This document shows, piece by piece, positions 10,063-21,757 of a DNA stretch of 64,000 nt. The stretch's first letter is position 1; every line of letters starts with the position of its first letter. The stretch covers positions 24,218,611 through 24,282,610 of the forward strand of contig CAXKWD010000013.1 in assembly GCA_964059195.1 (NCBI GenBank). Direction: 5' to 3'. The DNA is from Ectobius pallidus (Eukaryota > Arthropoda > Insecta > Blattodea > Ectobiidae). The position numbers were made by a program, and so were the translations under genes. The notes below the pieces were generated by a model. The model saw only the letters and a program-made list of their open reading frames with translations, did no database searches and had not been told where the DNA came from.

Positions 10063-11813
10063 TAGAGACATTTATGGAAAATTGACTTCACCATATATTA
10101 ATGTGTTTTTAGGAAAATAGTCATAATTGTCATAAGGTTGAAAGAAATCACAATGGCGATGGTGATAAATAAGTTAATTGTAATAATATTGATTGCGATG
10201 TTCATAAATAAAGTGCATGATGTCGTGATCGTGATGGTGATATCGTATGTGGTGATATTGCCGGCGGTGGTACACAGATTATGGAGAGGTCCAGTGTGTA
10301 ATGAACAATGTTAGAAGACGTGCTTTTGTCAGGTTCTCAGGGATTTCTACTGGTAGCAGAGACTTAATCCGTCAGTCCTCAATCTCTTTTAGCTCCAGTG
10401 ACTGATTCTTATCTCCTCTTGCACCATGTTTCATCAGGAATAAAGTACACAGCGACACAATTTCAACTAGTTTGTTTATACTAACCATACTGTCAACAAA
10501 AGGAGAGACTGTTTTCAAAACATCCACACCTCCAGAGATGGCTGTGACTGAGGTATGGTAAATTAACTGAAGATAAAGTAAGGTATAATGTGGAAAACAC
10601 TGACAGAATTTGCAGACTCAATAGCAAAGAAAAAGAGAATGAAAACTAATTACACTCACGTGAATTGTATCCTCTTAAGACGTCCGCTAATTACACCTAA
10701 TTGGCTTAATTATACAAAAGATACAGTAAACAGAAGGTGACATATATATCCACGTATAGTGTGGAAAAATGTATTATTTTCAGAACTGCATGCGATCTCT
10801 TTGTGAACTAAATCCACCTAGCTACACTAAACTGCTGTCGTAAGTTGAATAAAAATGTGTTATATTTGTAAGCTGAAGTTATAGCCTATAGTGTTTCAGC
10901 AAACAAGCTAGAATTCTGGTAAAACAATTTATTCTCATTACTTTCAACAATGAAGTGCATCGAAGTGCAGTTAATTGAGAGGCTGCAAATCAACCGGAAT
11001 GTCCCGGGCTCAAAGCTCGATAAACATATTTAGATTTTACAATTCGCGGTTGCACTGTGGTGTTGAGGTCGACTTTCCTTTAATAGAAAAAAGTACAAGC
11101 GTAAGTTTTTGCGTACCGGGTGGTAGTGCTAACTATTATATAAATATATGTTTTGCATACGTGTAGATTAAGAAATTAAATACTTCAGAATAGTTCAAAA
11201 TAATTGTATTTTAACATTTTAGTCATCTAATTTCATAAAAAATTAATAATAATTTAAAATTGTTTAGCCGAATTTCCGTAATCTTAAATGTTTCCAAATA
11301 GTTAATAAAGTACAGATAAAATTGACGATTACACTATAAAGCAAGTTTAGGGAGATACACTTCCCGCGCTCTAAACTGGCGGTTGGAAAAAGGAATAGAG
11401 TGAGTGACAGCTTAGTCTCTGGGCACGTTCTCCCATTCTGTCAGCCCTATTGTAAGGCTCTGGAAGAAAACGTTTGGGTCCTATATGATGGTCCTGGTCT
11501 TGTGAAGAAACTACTGCCAGTGAATACCAAGAAATGTGACAAATATGAGGTGAGTCAAAATGTTTGTTTAGTTAACAGCGCATATATAGACAAGTTTTTG
11601 AAAAACATAGCCGACACCAACAGTGACATCACGACCCGCCAGTTTATTCCATGCTAACTGTAAGTGCAATGTTATCGTTTGGGATGTGATGGAAACACCA
11701 GGCCTTTACGGCATTTTGTATAAAAATAAACTTCCTAGTTACTCATTATGACACAGGAATGAGTCGACCGTATCCGGCATAGCACGACAGGTGGAGACAA
11801 AAATCCAGCTATA
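10063..11813. other. Unassigned stretch
   Basis: No supported gene. An 85-codon frame at 11400-11657 is the least random-looking part but matches no family I recognise. 10140-10270 is enriched in GATGGTGATA-like low-complexity sequence. Confidence 0.45.
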
Positions 11814-12398
11814 CCTCCGAAGGGTGTATGTAATCTGCGCCACGGTTGACACCAAATTTGAAATAGAATAAAAATGATATATGTAAACTGCGGAACACGG
11901 ATATGTAAACTGCGGCACACAGATATGTAAACTGCGCCACGGAGATATGTAGGTTGTGGCAAACAAAAGTTAGACCTAATTATGTGAATGTTTGTTTCTA
12001 TTCAGTAAAAATTCTTTGCACACGAGGTGATGGGAGAGAACAATATATAAACAATGAAATATCCCGTTTTGATTTTATTAAGAAGACATCATACGGGAAC
12101 AAAGTGCTCATGCAAAAAATTAGGGTAGTGTTTTTAACAATTTTTATAAGTGGCGAAGCGTTCTTTTGCATGAACATTTTTTAAAATGACAAAGCCTAAC
12201 ATTTTTAACCACATCTATGCAATTTCATAGCCAGTCCCAAGTCTGGAGAAGTGGGATGGAAAACGTTAGTGCGTTAATATGACGGTGACGCCATTTAAAT
12301 GTAAGTGGCGCAGTTTGCATATGTCGGTGACGCAGTTTACATCATGCAGGTGGGGGGAAAAGGTACAAGTGGCGCAGATTACCTTTTCCCCCTCCGAA
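11814..12398. mobile_element. Unclassified non-autonomous DNA transposon, 8-bp TSD (element 11822-12390)
   Basis: A perfect 8-bp duplication CCTCCGAA (11814-11821 and 12391-12398) flanks 569 bp. The ends are GGGTGTATGTAATCTGCGCC and, reversed, GGGAAAAGGTAATCTGCGCC, identical at 16 of those 20 bases. Both ends carry further copies of a TGTAAACTGCGCCAC-type motif pointing inward: four tandem 22-bp units at 11879-11964 and at least two at 12310-12350. The duplication does not fit the hAT pattern, and the GG-starting termini suggest Merlin or a relative. The open frames inside have no transposase motif. Confidence 0.82.
11879..11964. repeat. 22-bp tandem repeat, about four units
   Basis: Units starting ATATGTAAACTGCGG recur at 11879, 11901 and 11923, with a weaker unit at 11945. 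They lie next to the left terminus of the element and are probably its subterminal repeats. Confidence 0.9.
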
Positions 12399-12414
12399 TA
12401 GAGTCCTATTAGTA

Positions 12415-12715
12415 GTGCAGAATGGTCTCAAAAACTACGAGTATGTTAACAGGACCCACTTACACAATTATTCCACAAGAAACAAATACTTGCTTGTTGG
12501 ACCTCCTGTCACATTGACAAAATCCAAAAATTCATTTGATCAGATGGTTGTGTCTTTGTTGAATAAACTGCGCACTACTTTTTTGGTATTTGTTAACCTT
12601 ATTTTGTAACTTCATACTAACTAGGTATGCTGGGATATATCTGGACCAGAGTTGGACATTATTGGAATAAGTTTTTATCTACACAATTATTCAAATAAAT
12701 AAATAAATAAAATGA
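12415..12715 (+). pseudogene. Probable LINE 3' end: reverse-transcriptase C-terminal fragment and A-rich tail
   Basis: The frame 12415-12609 reads VNRTHLHNYSTRNKYLL and ends near KSFDQ-like and LLNKL residues. This recalls the 'H-x-Y-x-T-R-x-K' region that closes many jockey/CR1-type LINE proteins. It is followed by a short untranslated stretch and an AAATAAATAAATAAA tail (about 12694-12713), as at LINE 3' ends. The rest of the protein is absent, and the assignment rests on this short motif and the tail. Confidence 0.45.
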
Positions 12716-14116
12716 AACTGTCATTCGAGAATAGGTTTATTCACAAAGAACATATTATTCGTAATGCACGATTAATATGAATTATTTGTTATTTATTAGT
12801 TGTTTCAAACAGAAGGCACTGGTTTTTGTAGAAACGAGTTTCAATTTTTTTTTTCATTCTTTGGCATGTGAAGGCGAAAACGTAACAGCGGCATTGTCTT
12901 ATCCGCGCTTTAAGAAGAAGTGGCTCTCAAGTCTTGAGCCAAACAATCAAGGAAAACGTAATAACACCTTTCGAAACTGAAGTAGCAAGAGAAATATCTA
13001 AACAATCAAGTGAAAAAATACAAATGATGAAATCAATAAATATTCAAATGGGTTTTACTTCCTCTGCACGTAGCATAGGTACCATAGGTAGAGAAAGTAT
13101 TGTTTTCGACCCCCAAATTCGAAGTTGAGTTTTTAATACAAATAAACTTTTTGAGATTCCCTGAATCCAAAAAATTGTATTTCCGGAAAATATTTCTGTG
13201 TGTGTCTGTTTGCGTTTCTGAACAGTCTAACTCCAAAACGGAAAATCGTATGAAAACAAGATTCTGTATTTGGGTTAGGTACCTTCTGAGTAGTCTATGC
13301 GACACGGAGACTGGCGACTACTTTATATTTTTTAAGGGACTTTAAATGAAGAAAATTTCGTTTCCCGCGATTTTCTCGAAAACGACTCTAGGGAATTTCT
13401 TTAAATGTTCTAAATGGGGTGTTTATACCAAGGGATAAAACTTTCATCCAAACATTTTTTCAAAATAATTCTTTGATGGGTAGGTAATAAGCCACCCAAT
13501 GTTTGTAGAAACTTAGTTTTTCCTGGTGAACAATTAAAGGTATACATCAGGTTCAAACAACTGGATATGCGCTCTTTGCAATATAGCCTCTTTTTCAATT
13601 TCAGAATGTGAAGTCTTAACAATGAAAAATAATCACGCCGTTAATGATGGTTTTCCTGACCGAACCCGCTACCTATTGATCAAATAGCTCCTCGGTTTGA
13701 ATTACGAGGCTGAGTTGAAATACAAGATAGTAGGCTCATAAACAGATTTCTTCTCTGCATCGATCACTTCTGGCTGTCCGCCATGGGTCTCAAACCCGCC
13801 AGTGGGGTCAAACATGATGCCTCTTATAGTTGGAGGTTAAAATGCGATGATATAAATGCATGTAAGGTTGAAAGCTTCAGTAGCAGACAGTGGAGTGAAG
13901 AGCGAGGTTCAAGCTTCGATCCTCAGTTGTGCCTCTTATTTGGGGAGATACACCTTTGAGGGTTAAAAAAGCAATTTAAAATTACGTTGTTCTTCAATAT
14001 GGGTTGTCCTCCTATATTTGGTGGAATAAAAATTAATCTACCTGTTATACTTTCATAGTTATGTCGATAAACGTTCGATGACGTCACTTGCTTGCTCTTA
14101 GCTATTTTACAAAGCA
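12716..14116. other. Unassigned stretch
   Basis: No gene supported. Several 60-90-codon frames on both strands (12777-13622) overlap one another without recognisable motifs. Confidence 0.5.
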
Positions 14117-14215
14117 TTTATTTTATTTATTTATTAAAACTGGCGGAGTTAAGGCCATAAGGCCTTCTCTACCACTCAGCCAGGGCAAAAACATGAAATA
14201 AATAATAATAATAAC

Positions 14216-14249
<34 letters not shown>

Positions 14250-14705
14250 GAAAACAAGAAATGTTATACCTGAATACTCGAAACGTACATTAAATACACA
14301 GAAAAAAATCAAACATTAAGTACTTGAATAATATATAATACAAATGACTAAAATAATGAAATGAAAATAAAAATATTAAAGACTAAACAAATACATTCTT
14401 AGTTATTACAAATAATAAAAAAAAAAAAAATACTAATTAGCATGGATTCCTAAATGTTATTGTATACTAAATTTATTAAATGACGCTTGAACTGTGAAGA
14501 CGTTTGGCAGCTCCTGAGATAGCTAGGCAATGAATTCCAGTGACGAATAGCTGTTATTGTAAACGAGTTCGAGTAATGTGAAATTCTGTAAAGAGGCATG
14601 GATAGTAAGGGGTCAAGCTGAGAGCGCGTGCCCAAGTTATGGTAGGAAGAAAGATAATGAAAGCGGCTGGAAAGATAGCTAGGTGTTGAGGTATGAAGGA
14701 TTCTA
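14117..14705 (-). pseudogene. LINE 3' fragment on the minus strand: RT C terminus, 3' UTR and tail
   Basis: Leftwards from about 14705, an open stretch reads SSRFHYLSSYHNLGTRS, then NSFTITAIRHWNSLPSYLRS, and ends QFKRHLINLVYNNI at 14450. The 'N-S-F-x-x-x-A-x-R-x-W-N-S-L-P' motif closes many jockey/CR1/I-type LINE proteins. The 3' UTR runs to 14117, contains an AAT tract (14206-14246) and ends in a TAAA repeat, the expected LINE tail. Upstream domains are missing, so this is a 5'-truncated insertion. The last part of its 3' UTR (GGCGGAGTTAAGGCC) recurs at 59533-59612. Confidence 0.78.
14204..14247. repeat. (AAT)n microsatellite
   Basis: Trinucleotide tract within the 3' UTR of the minus-strand LINE fragment. 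Confidence 0.93.
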
Positions 14706-14787
14706 CATCATAACTCGAAAATTCCTCAAGATGCTCTAATGGAATTTGAGCCAGGTCAATAAAATGTATTAAATTTGTTTTTCTTAT
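14706..14787. other. Short unassigned spacer
   Basis: Sequence between the LINE fragment and the long-TIR MITE. No feature seen. Confidence 0.4.
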
Positions 14788-15215
14788 GGCCGGTTTCTAT
14801 AAACTCGCGAATTACCTATGGGTAAATTATCCAATGGACAGAATTTACACAAAAATAACACTACACAAACACAAATAATTTAAAGATAGCAATCACATAC
14901 ACTTGTGGCGAGTTTCTAGATAAATGTCCTCTGGGTAAATATGAAAATGACAGAAAAAATGTTCATACAAACTCGGGCTAGATCTTTCCAAGGGTAAATC
15001 TTCGGGTTAATTTATCCTTTCATGGATGGCTGGATAAAATTTAACCTTTCATAGGATCAATAGTAATATTTAAACAATGAGAATCAAAGCCTTCTGAATT
15101 AAATTAACTGTACAACTCCAAGGCCTTGCTCATTATATCATTGTAGGTTAAATGGAACTAATTTGTCCATGGATAATTTACCCATAGGTAATTCACTAGT
15201 TTGTAGAAACCGGGC
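14788..15215. mobile_element. MITE with about 50-bp terminal inverted repeats
   Basis: The left end GGCCGGTTTCTATAAACTCG and the inverted right end GCCCGGTTTCTACAAACTAG continue together through AATTACCTATGGGTAAATTA and TCCATGGACA, giving about 50 bp of near-perfect inverted repeat. Internal variants (GGGTAAATATG, GGGTAAATCTTC) repeat the GGGTAAAT core. There is no coding capacity. The target duplication is unclear, so I do not assign a superfamily. Confidence 0.82.
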
Positions 15216-16590
15216 ATTACTCATGTAGCCTTTAAAATTACTTTCCTTAAGAAATATCTTAAATTTTCATTACCTTCTGTAAAAATGTAAAAATAAATTT
15301 TATCTGGAGAGAACACAAATATCCTAGTGTATGTTATAGGTGTAGGTGTTACTTATAACTTCATGTAAGATTAATCGAAAAATTAAAATAATTAAAAAAT
15401 CTGTAAAACTGTTGGGCTGCATAAAACTCATGTGCCATTAAAAAATTCCTACAGGCTTTAAAAAGTTATTCAAACATATTAAAAAAGGAACTCAATAAGT
15501 AGTCAAGAATTGAAAAGCAAAATTCAGACTAATTAATTGCCATCTGGTAAGAAGTCGTGTGCTGAAGTCCGAAACAAATCTGGTGACATGAATGGAATGT
15601 TTGCCATAGCCTACCGATGCTGTTTTATGATCACTGTACCTGTCCATCTGCTGGTCGAGCGTGCATCTCTGTCAAATATTTCTATATCCACGCCTGTTTT
15701 ATTTCGTTGACAGATTCATCTACGAGGACAAGACGTGGGTTAAGATAAAGAGATTTCACCGTTGTTGGTGTTTCTCAATAGCGAAAGACTTCGTATATGG
15801 AATTCCAATAATAATTATTAGTAGTGATGATCATTCCAGAAATGAGTGTTGTATAACTTTCCATATGAGGCTTATAAAGAGAGTGCTGGCATTGAGCGTC
15901 GTTTTGTTTATAATCCAAATCAGATAGTCATAGCCACTTCTCCGTAACCCGATAAACTAAACATTTTACTTCAATGTATGTGATTCTATCGAAACACAGG
16001 GAAAATATCAGCAATCATCCGTGTTGAATTCCACATTTTCCACAAATGGCATATTTCAACACTTATCAGGAATACTTGTTTATATGACGCTTTCAATACT
16101 TTGATTAGACCCTCTGTATTCCATATTTATATAAAATACATGTTAAATAATATACAATACATTGGATTGTTCACATACATTACTCCTCTTTTTGTATTAC
16201 ATCGCACTGATAAACAGCAGTGCTCATGTCATTATTATTTGCATCGATCTACATAATGTGTGATTATACACGCGAGATGATATTCATACGTACATATATC
16301 TATAGATTAATCCGCAGTTTTTACCTCAGTTATTAATACAAATTCGTCACAGTTTTGTTATTATTGTTTAGGTTTGACGCGTGCTATAAACAGGAAGATC
16401 CCGGGATTTCTTTGCATATCCTAAGATATGGAAATGTCCGAGTTTATATAATAATAAGTACATGGGACATAAATAAACACCATTCAAGACAATGGAGGTG
16501 AGGTGTGATACAGAAACTTGTTAACACCTTGTGAGCTGAAATCAGCCCGCAATTGGAGACTTGAATTTATAGGTATATAATCGATCATGT
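15216..16590. other. Unassigned stretch
   Basis: AT-rich. An 88-codon frame at 15661-15927 has no recognisable motif. Confidence 0.5.
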
Positions 16591-16850
16591 GGGTTTAACC
16601 GTGTCGCAGATGGTTAGGGTACTCTGTTACAAACTGGACGGTCGCGGATCATAGGGGTTTCTTAATTGGCCTAATCCTTTCGGTGTCACTATGATCCTGG
16701 GGTCGGCTCAGTCTCTAACAGAAATTTGTACCAGGAGCAATGTTGGGGGTAAAAAGGCAGGCGGTGCGTAAGGTTGAGAATCTTACCACCACCATGTCCA
16801 GGATGTATAAAATCTGGAATCCTAAGGACTTCCAAGTCTTGAATAGTGGA
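16591..16850 (+). mobile_element. SINE family A, near-full-length diverged copy
   Basis: A tRNA-like head (GTGTCGCAGATGGTTAGGGT, decayed box B near GGTCGCGGATCATAGG) leads into TTAATTGGCCTAATCC, CTCTAACAGAAATTTGTACC and GGCGGTGCGTAAGG, in the same order as the minus-strand copy at 39097-39402. The 3' end is diverged. The frame 16740-16997 reads through it and is not a gene. Confidence 0.78.
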
Positions 16851-17094
16851 AACTGTACTATATTCTATCAAATGTTTACAATACATTTATGGAAGGTCTA
16901 TAGTGATATGGATAAAAAGAAGTATTGGATGAACTGGGTCCATTATGGTTCATTAGGTTTTATGGCTATTTGTCGACGAAGGTGTACTGCAAACTAATGA
17001 AATGTGCCGTAATTCTATTCCGCAGTAGTTCTTTTATACGTCAGTAAATCAACAAACAAGAGCCTGTCGCATTTATACACACGTAATGCTTTCA
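16851..17094. other. Unassigned stretch
   Basis: No feature recognised. Confidence 0.4.
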
Positions 17095-17175
17095 ATCTGA
17101 GTTGGGAGAAACCCGTCACATTGAACACTGAAAGCCAGCACCATACTGACTGCGCCACCCAGGCCGACGAGATGA
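17095..17175 (-). mobile_element. tRNA-like SINE head fragment
   Basis: Reading leftwards, GGCCTGGGTGGCGCAGTCAG resembles a tRNA D-arm/box A. About 40 bases later comes a decayed box B (GACGGGTTTCTCCC). The fold is incomplete and there is no downstream body match, so it is a SINE remnant rather than a tRNA gene. Confidence 0.5.
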
Positions 17176-17559
17176 ACTATCTAAATTATTTTTCAAATGA
17201 GAAGCGTTTTCCTTCATCGCCAATCACGTGTACGAGCTAACAAAGTGCCGCTATCAGTAAGAGTCTTCCCTCCGTCTCGCCGTCTCCGATTGGACCGCGT
17301 ATCTATGCAGGAGAAGGACAAATGGCGTCATCTGCAAAACACTGTAGAATAGCGTCTTTATAAACATCAGGAAAGAAGTTACCATCAATTAGAAAGCACT
17401 GTGGGGAGACTTGGGTCACGTTTGGAAGATCTTATCCGTATGAAAACTGGTTTTAGGTTATAAAGCTAATAAATGTAAACGTAGCTCTCAGCTGAAAGAA
17501 GTCTATGCTACAATATTTGTTTATTTATTTGCTATTCTATCTAACTACGACTGTATACT
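17176..17559. other. Unassigned stretch
   Basis: No gene or element recognised. Confidence 0.4.
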
Positions 17560-17715
17560 GCTATTATCCCTGTATCCGTCGCCGATGTGCCAGAATTTTG
17601 TCCACCAGGATTTCTTTTACATGCCTGTTAACCCACAGGTATGGTACTGCCACATTTGGACACACATATTGCCATCACCCTGGGCCGGGATCAAACCCGT
17701 GAACTTGTGAACAGT
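17560..17715 (-). repeat. Probable tRNA-derived repeat fragment
   Basis: On the minus strand it carries ACGGGTTTGATCCCGGCCC, a convincing box B, at about 17680-17698. No equally good box A is seen. Probably part of a SINE. The frame 17505-17702 over it is not a gene. Confidence 0.4.
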
Positions 17716-18291
17716 CTGTTCTCAAACTGAGTCCTTGAATCACTCTTTCACTGTGCACTTTCAAGAAACTGGCAGTAAGCTGACAAAACCGTAGACCAGA
17801 AATAGTACATTTCGAAAGAAGTGTGGTACGTCATCATGAGATGACTAAAGCAAGTATAATAATGGTCTCTTAAATCAATTAATAGTAAATTAGCACCTGC
17901 TTCTGATGGGAGGACAAGGAAGAGTTTGAAAAGACGAGCAGAAGCAGTCTTTGAAATGTAAAATTTCCGAGATTCCCAATGCGCTTAACGCATGTATATT
18001 GCATACAATTTTTATTGTGATAGCAAATAAGCGGATAATAAAAACTTGACTGACTTGAAAATAAATACTAGGCTACGAATGTTTATACTGGGATTGAAGA
18101 TTCAAGTTTAATGTGACATATACCTAGCATGACATCACTGTGTATGGACAGTCACTCCACAGCATAAACAGTGCGCGCCTCTACTGCAGTTTACAGGAAG
18201 ATGGTAGTTTATTTACATGCATAAACTTCACTAGTCATCGTTTATGTATACAATATAAATCGGAGATAATTTATTTCATATAATGTCTTCT
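17716..18291. other. Unassigned stretch
   Basis: No feature recognised. Confidence 0.45.
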
Positions 18292-18685
18292 TTATTAAAG
18301 GTCGGCCTCGGTGGTCTAGAGGTTGCGTGCCCGCTTTTAGATCCACAGGTCGCGGTCGATGGATTTTTCAGGACGTAAAAATCCTGGGCACGGAGTCCTC
18401 CGGGAGGGACTTTAAGCTGGGGGGCCCGTGTCGTAGATTTACGGCACGTAAAATAACTCCAAGCCTAAATTAGAGCCTCTGGACAAAATTTCTCGACCCT
18501 TTCACGTCCAAGTAATACCTTGGTTTCCGGAGGGGGTTGAGAGGCGATGGGCTTACCACCTGTTCCTCTGCCCTCTCTCGGAAAATAAGCGTAACAAAAT
18601 TAGTATAGGTAATGAAACCTCCACTTGAAGGCCCTATGCCCCACTACAGAAGTTACAGGAACAAGTCAGTCAGTCATTATTAAAG
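18292..18685 (+). mobile_element. SINE family B, full-length copy with 9-bp TSD (element 18301-18676)
   Basis: TTATTAAAG flanks the insert on both sides (18292-18300 and 18677-18685). The tRNA-like head GTCGGCCTCGGTGGTCTAGA keeps a box A-like motif. Box B is damaged (GGTCGCGGTCGATGG). The body includes ATTTTTCAGGACGTAAAAAT and TAGATTTACGGCACG, and the tail is a short AGTC repeat. This copy serves as the empty-site reference for the interrupted copy at 9434. Confidence 0.86.
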
Positions 18686-19374
18686 CAATATGGAACGAAT
18701 TCATTTTGTGCTCTTCCTGAGTGCATTCTTGTCATCACATGGCACACCCCCACTTCTCCCTATAGGACATGTATAGCCAACCTAACCGTTCTTTGTATGA
18801 ACATTCGAAGCTTAATAATTAACAATTTAGAACAGCTGTAGTCAAGATACAAGAGTACAAACTTTAAAACGTAATTGTACTTTAATCTCAGTAGCAGTCG
18901 ACACATCGATTAATTGAGCGCATGCGTACGCAGTCGAAGGTGCTTATTGTAAATCAATATCAAGAAATAAAAAAACGATAGTAAAGACATGTAAGACTGA
19001 AATGGTAAACATCAACCAGCAACTATGATTACACCACATGTCTTCATTTAAAACCTTACAGGATTAATACAATGATGTTTATGTTCAGTATATATGCGGT
19101 GAATACTGCAGTAAGTAGTGTAGTAAGTTTTGCTGTAAGTAGCAAAAAGACGGAGGTAAGTTAGGTTACCAGCACTGGGTGTAAGAAGTTCCAGTTTCCA
19201 GCATGATAAGTAAGCATGAACTAGAAATGGATAAAAAAAACTATCATAGAAAAAGTATGTATTCGTATCACTTCGTACGTAATCCACATCGCTAACAGAT
19301 ACTAAATGTGACCTGTGTACAACAATGAAAATCTTATTTCATCTCTCTTTTTCCTTTTTCTTTGTTTTCCTTAT
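18686..19374. other. Unassigned stretch
   Basis: No gene or element recognised on either strand. Confidence 0.45.
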
Positions 19375-19556
19375 ATCACACAAACACTCATGCCCGAGGT
19401 GGGACTCGAACCCACTGCCTTCTTACCCACGGGTCCAAGGCCTACGCTACCGCGGCTAAGGAGACCGTCATTTATTGGCCAGCCTCCAGAATAGAACCTG
19501 GGACCTCCCGAATGCGAGTCCAAGACGTTGCCATTTCGGCCACCTCGCTCAGTAAT
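19375..19556 (-). mobile_element. SINE with two tandem tRNA-like modules
   Basis: Reading leftwards from 19556, the first module has GAGGTGGCCGAAATGG (box A-like) and GTCCCAGGTTCTATTCTGG (box B-like). A second follows with TTAGCCGCGGTAGCG (box A-like) and AGTGGGTTCGAGTCCCACC (excellent box B). Both point the same way, about 90 bases apart. Neither forms a complete tRNA I would call functional, so a dimeric tRNA-derived SINE is the best reading. Confidence 0.72.
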
Positions 19557-20595
19557 CGTAAGTTAATGCCATCTACATAACTGAAATAAACTTTGACATT
19601 CATTTAGAAGTAGAGTAATCTTTCATAGGACTCTCAGATATCAGACCTGAGTAACGCATTATGACACTTTCAAAGCACTCTAAAAGAGGAGTAAGGTAAG
19701 CTGTAGAGAGCTAGAGAGCAACGGGGAGAGAGTGAAAGACATATATGCTGTCAGTAAGACAGCTGTAAACAGGCAGAAATAAATTGCATAGAAATGACGC
19801 AGAGTCCTTCACTACAGTGTCTCTGCGCAAATACAGATGACACCACTTTACAGCTGCCGAGTTCCTTAATGCAAAGCTATTTCCAACTGAGGTGAAAATG
19901 GACTGTAATGTACTTACTGAAACTCAATTCTTTGAAATTTCGCTTCCTTTCTTGAGTAATATTGTGCATTATGTGTCGGTGCCAGATCAGTACCGATATG
20001 TAATTATGGCATTAATGGGAATTCTAACCCTTAACCATGGACGTAAGGTCTGTGTGACCGAAGTAAAAACACAAACCGCTGTTACGTGCGAAGTAAACTA
20101 AGTAGACATAGGAAGCTATTCTTTACCCCCAGGGTAAATTCTCCTCTAAATAAAGTAATCATTTTGTACAATAAAAATCATTTTTTAAATTTTGATATAC
20201 TTAGCATGTCCGAAAATGAATTTAAAAATGCTTTAGCTGAACTTAATTTAATATTGAATTAAAATTATTAAACGTAGTTACAATAAATTGTAGTTAGTGT
20301 ATTGGTTTAATGTGTCATGCCAAAACATTCTCCTCACTCTTTCTTTCTTATCTTGATTCTCAAAGACATTATATGTATTGTGTTTGGAGAAGAAACCTGG
20401 CAACTGTTGGAACCCAGGAGTGGCTAGGAATTTATTTTTATTTTTATTAAATTGCTATAATATTTCTTTGGTGTATTATCTTTTGTGCATTCTTATTTTT
20501 TGTGTATTCTTATGTTTGTATCTTTTGTTTTTATTATTATGTATGTATGAATTGTATTTTTGGCATGAACATTGTAATTGGATTTTTTACCTGTA
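19557..20595. other. Unassigned stretch
   Basis: No gene supported. The 20378-20596 frame is Leu/Phe/Tyr-rich because of T-rich sequence. The T-rich end and the following tail could be a LINE 3' UTR. Confidence 0.45.
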
Positions 20596-20636
20596 ATGAT
20601 CATTATTATTATTATTATTAAATAAATAAATAAATA
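20596..20636 (+). repeat. (ATT)n plus (AAAT)n tract, possible LINE tail
   Basis: An ATT repeat passes directly into TAAATAAATAAATAAATA, a combination like the 3' tails of truncated LINEs. No upstream coding remnant was recognised. Confidence 0.6.
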
Positions 20637-21630
20637 TAGTCTTGAGGAGTGTGTTATTTACACTACCTTCCCTTCTCAAGACCCTTTATTATCCTGTATG
20701 TCACCCATTTGTGTTAGTGGAGCCGTTCTAGAAATCCGTATATTTTGGTAACGATATGTGAGACCTCACATCCATGGTTACTTAAGGTTTTTAGTTTAGT
20801 ATTTTGTGAATAACAATGAGTGAACGGACGGAACCATATAAATTGTTAGGTTTAGAGTTTTAAGGCTATTAGAAGACAGTTATGACGAAATTATTTCGGT
20901 GAAATTTTGCAGTGATTGTTTTGAGAGAATGACTCATCTAAGTCTAATTTTTAAGGGGAAAATGTTGTAAACTAAGCTACTGCAATTTTGAATACTTATT
21001 ATGGTGACATGTGCTCAATATCTTCTTGGTAAGTGATGTGAATGACGATACTAAAATAATATGCTTTTGTATATTATATTAGCTATTACGGCTTAACCAT
21101 TTTATCAATTCATTCTGTAACAGCATATCCTAGGTTCAGTCTCTAATCAATCTGGATCTGTGCACAGATTTTTGTTACAGCACACCAGGATCAATCTCCT
21201 CCAAATGTGGATCTGTCCACAACGCCTGGAGTGTATTGTTTAGGCTACAAGCAACACACTCAACTCCTCTTACAATATCTCCTGGCTAAGAAAGTGTATA
21301 ATAAAGGGAGAGAAATCTGATATGAAACAAGGAACTTCCTCCGCCCTTAATACATTCCAGTAACCTGATTGCTGTACTTCAGTAATGCGTCATTGAAAAT
21401 CTCATTATTCGCTAAGCATGTCTTAAAATCTAAATCTCCGTATGAAACGAGATTTAAACATTCAATGAATGAAGAATATTTAATATCGGTTATTTTACAT
21501 TAATGAGGGGTAGTGTAAGTCCTTCGGCTTCTCAACATTGCGACCTTAATAGATCTATTGTGAATACCCTAAACCCTATTCTAGCAGTCACCACTTTAAT
21601 TTAAGGCTTTTTAAATATTCTATAATTTTC
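20637..21630. other. Unassigned stretch
   Basis: No feature recognised. Confidence 0.45.
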
Positions 21631-21757
21631 CTGGGTGATGTCCAATCCTGAATCCGGGGATTTTTCGTTACTGAAAACCAACTACCCGGCCGGGAATCGA
21701 ACCCGGACCGCCAGAGCAGAAGGAGGTATGCTACCTATACACCCATGGCGGCGGAAT
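21631..21757 (-). mobile_element. SINE family D, minus-strand copy
   Basis: Reading leftwards, GCCGCCATGGGTGTATAGGT (box A-like TAGGTAGCATACC) and GGTCCGGGTTCGATTCCCGG (strong box B) lead into GTTTTCAGTAACGAAAAATC and CGGATTCAGGATT. This is the same order as the copy at 8103-8265. Confidence 0.78.

Noticed and set aside
11400..11657. 85-codon frame near the GGG-ended element
   Set aside because: Plausible amino-acid composition but no motif I recognise, no second copy and no splice context I can support.
19375..19460. Possible genuine tRNA gene (strong GGGTTCGAGTCCCAC box B)
   Set aside because: The acceptor stem and D-arm do not pair convincingly and it is joined to a second tRNA-like module. 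A SINE is the better explanation.
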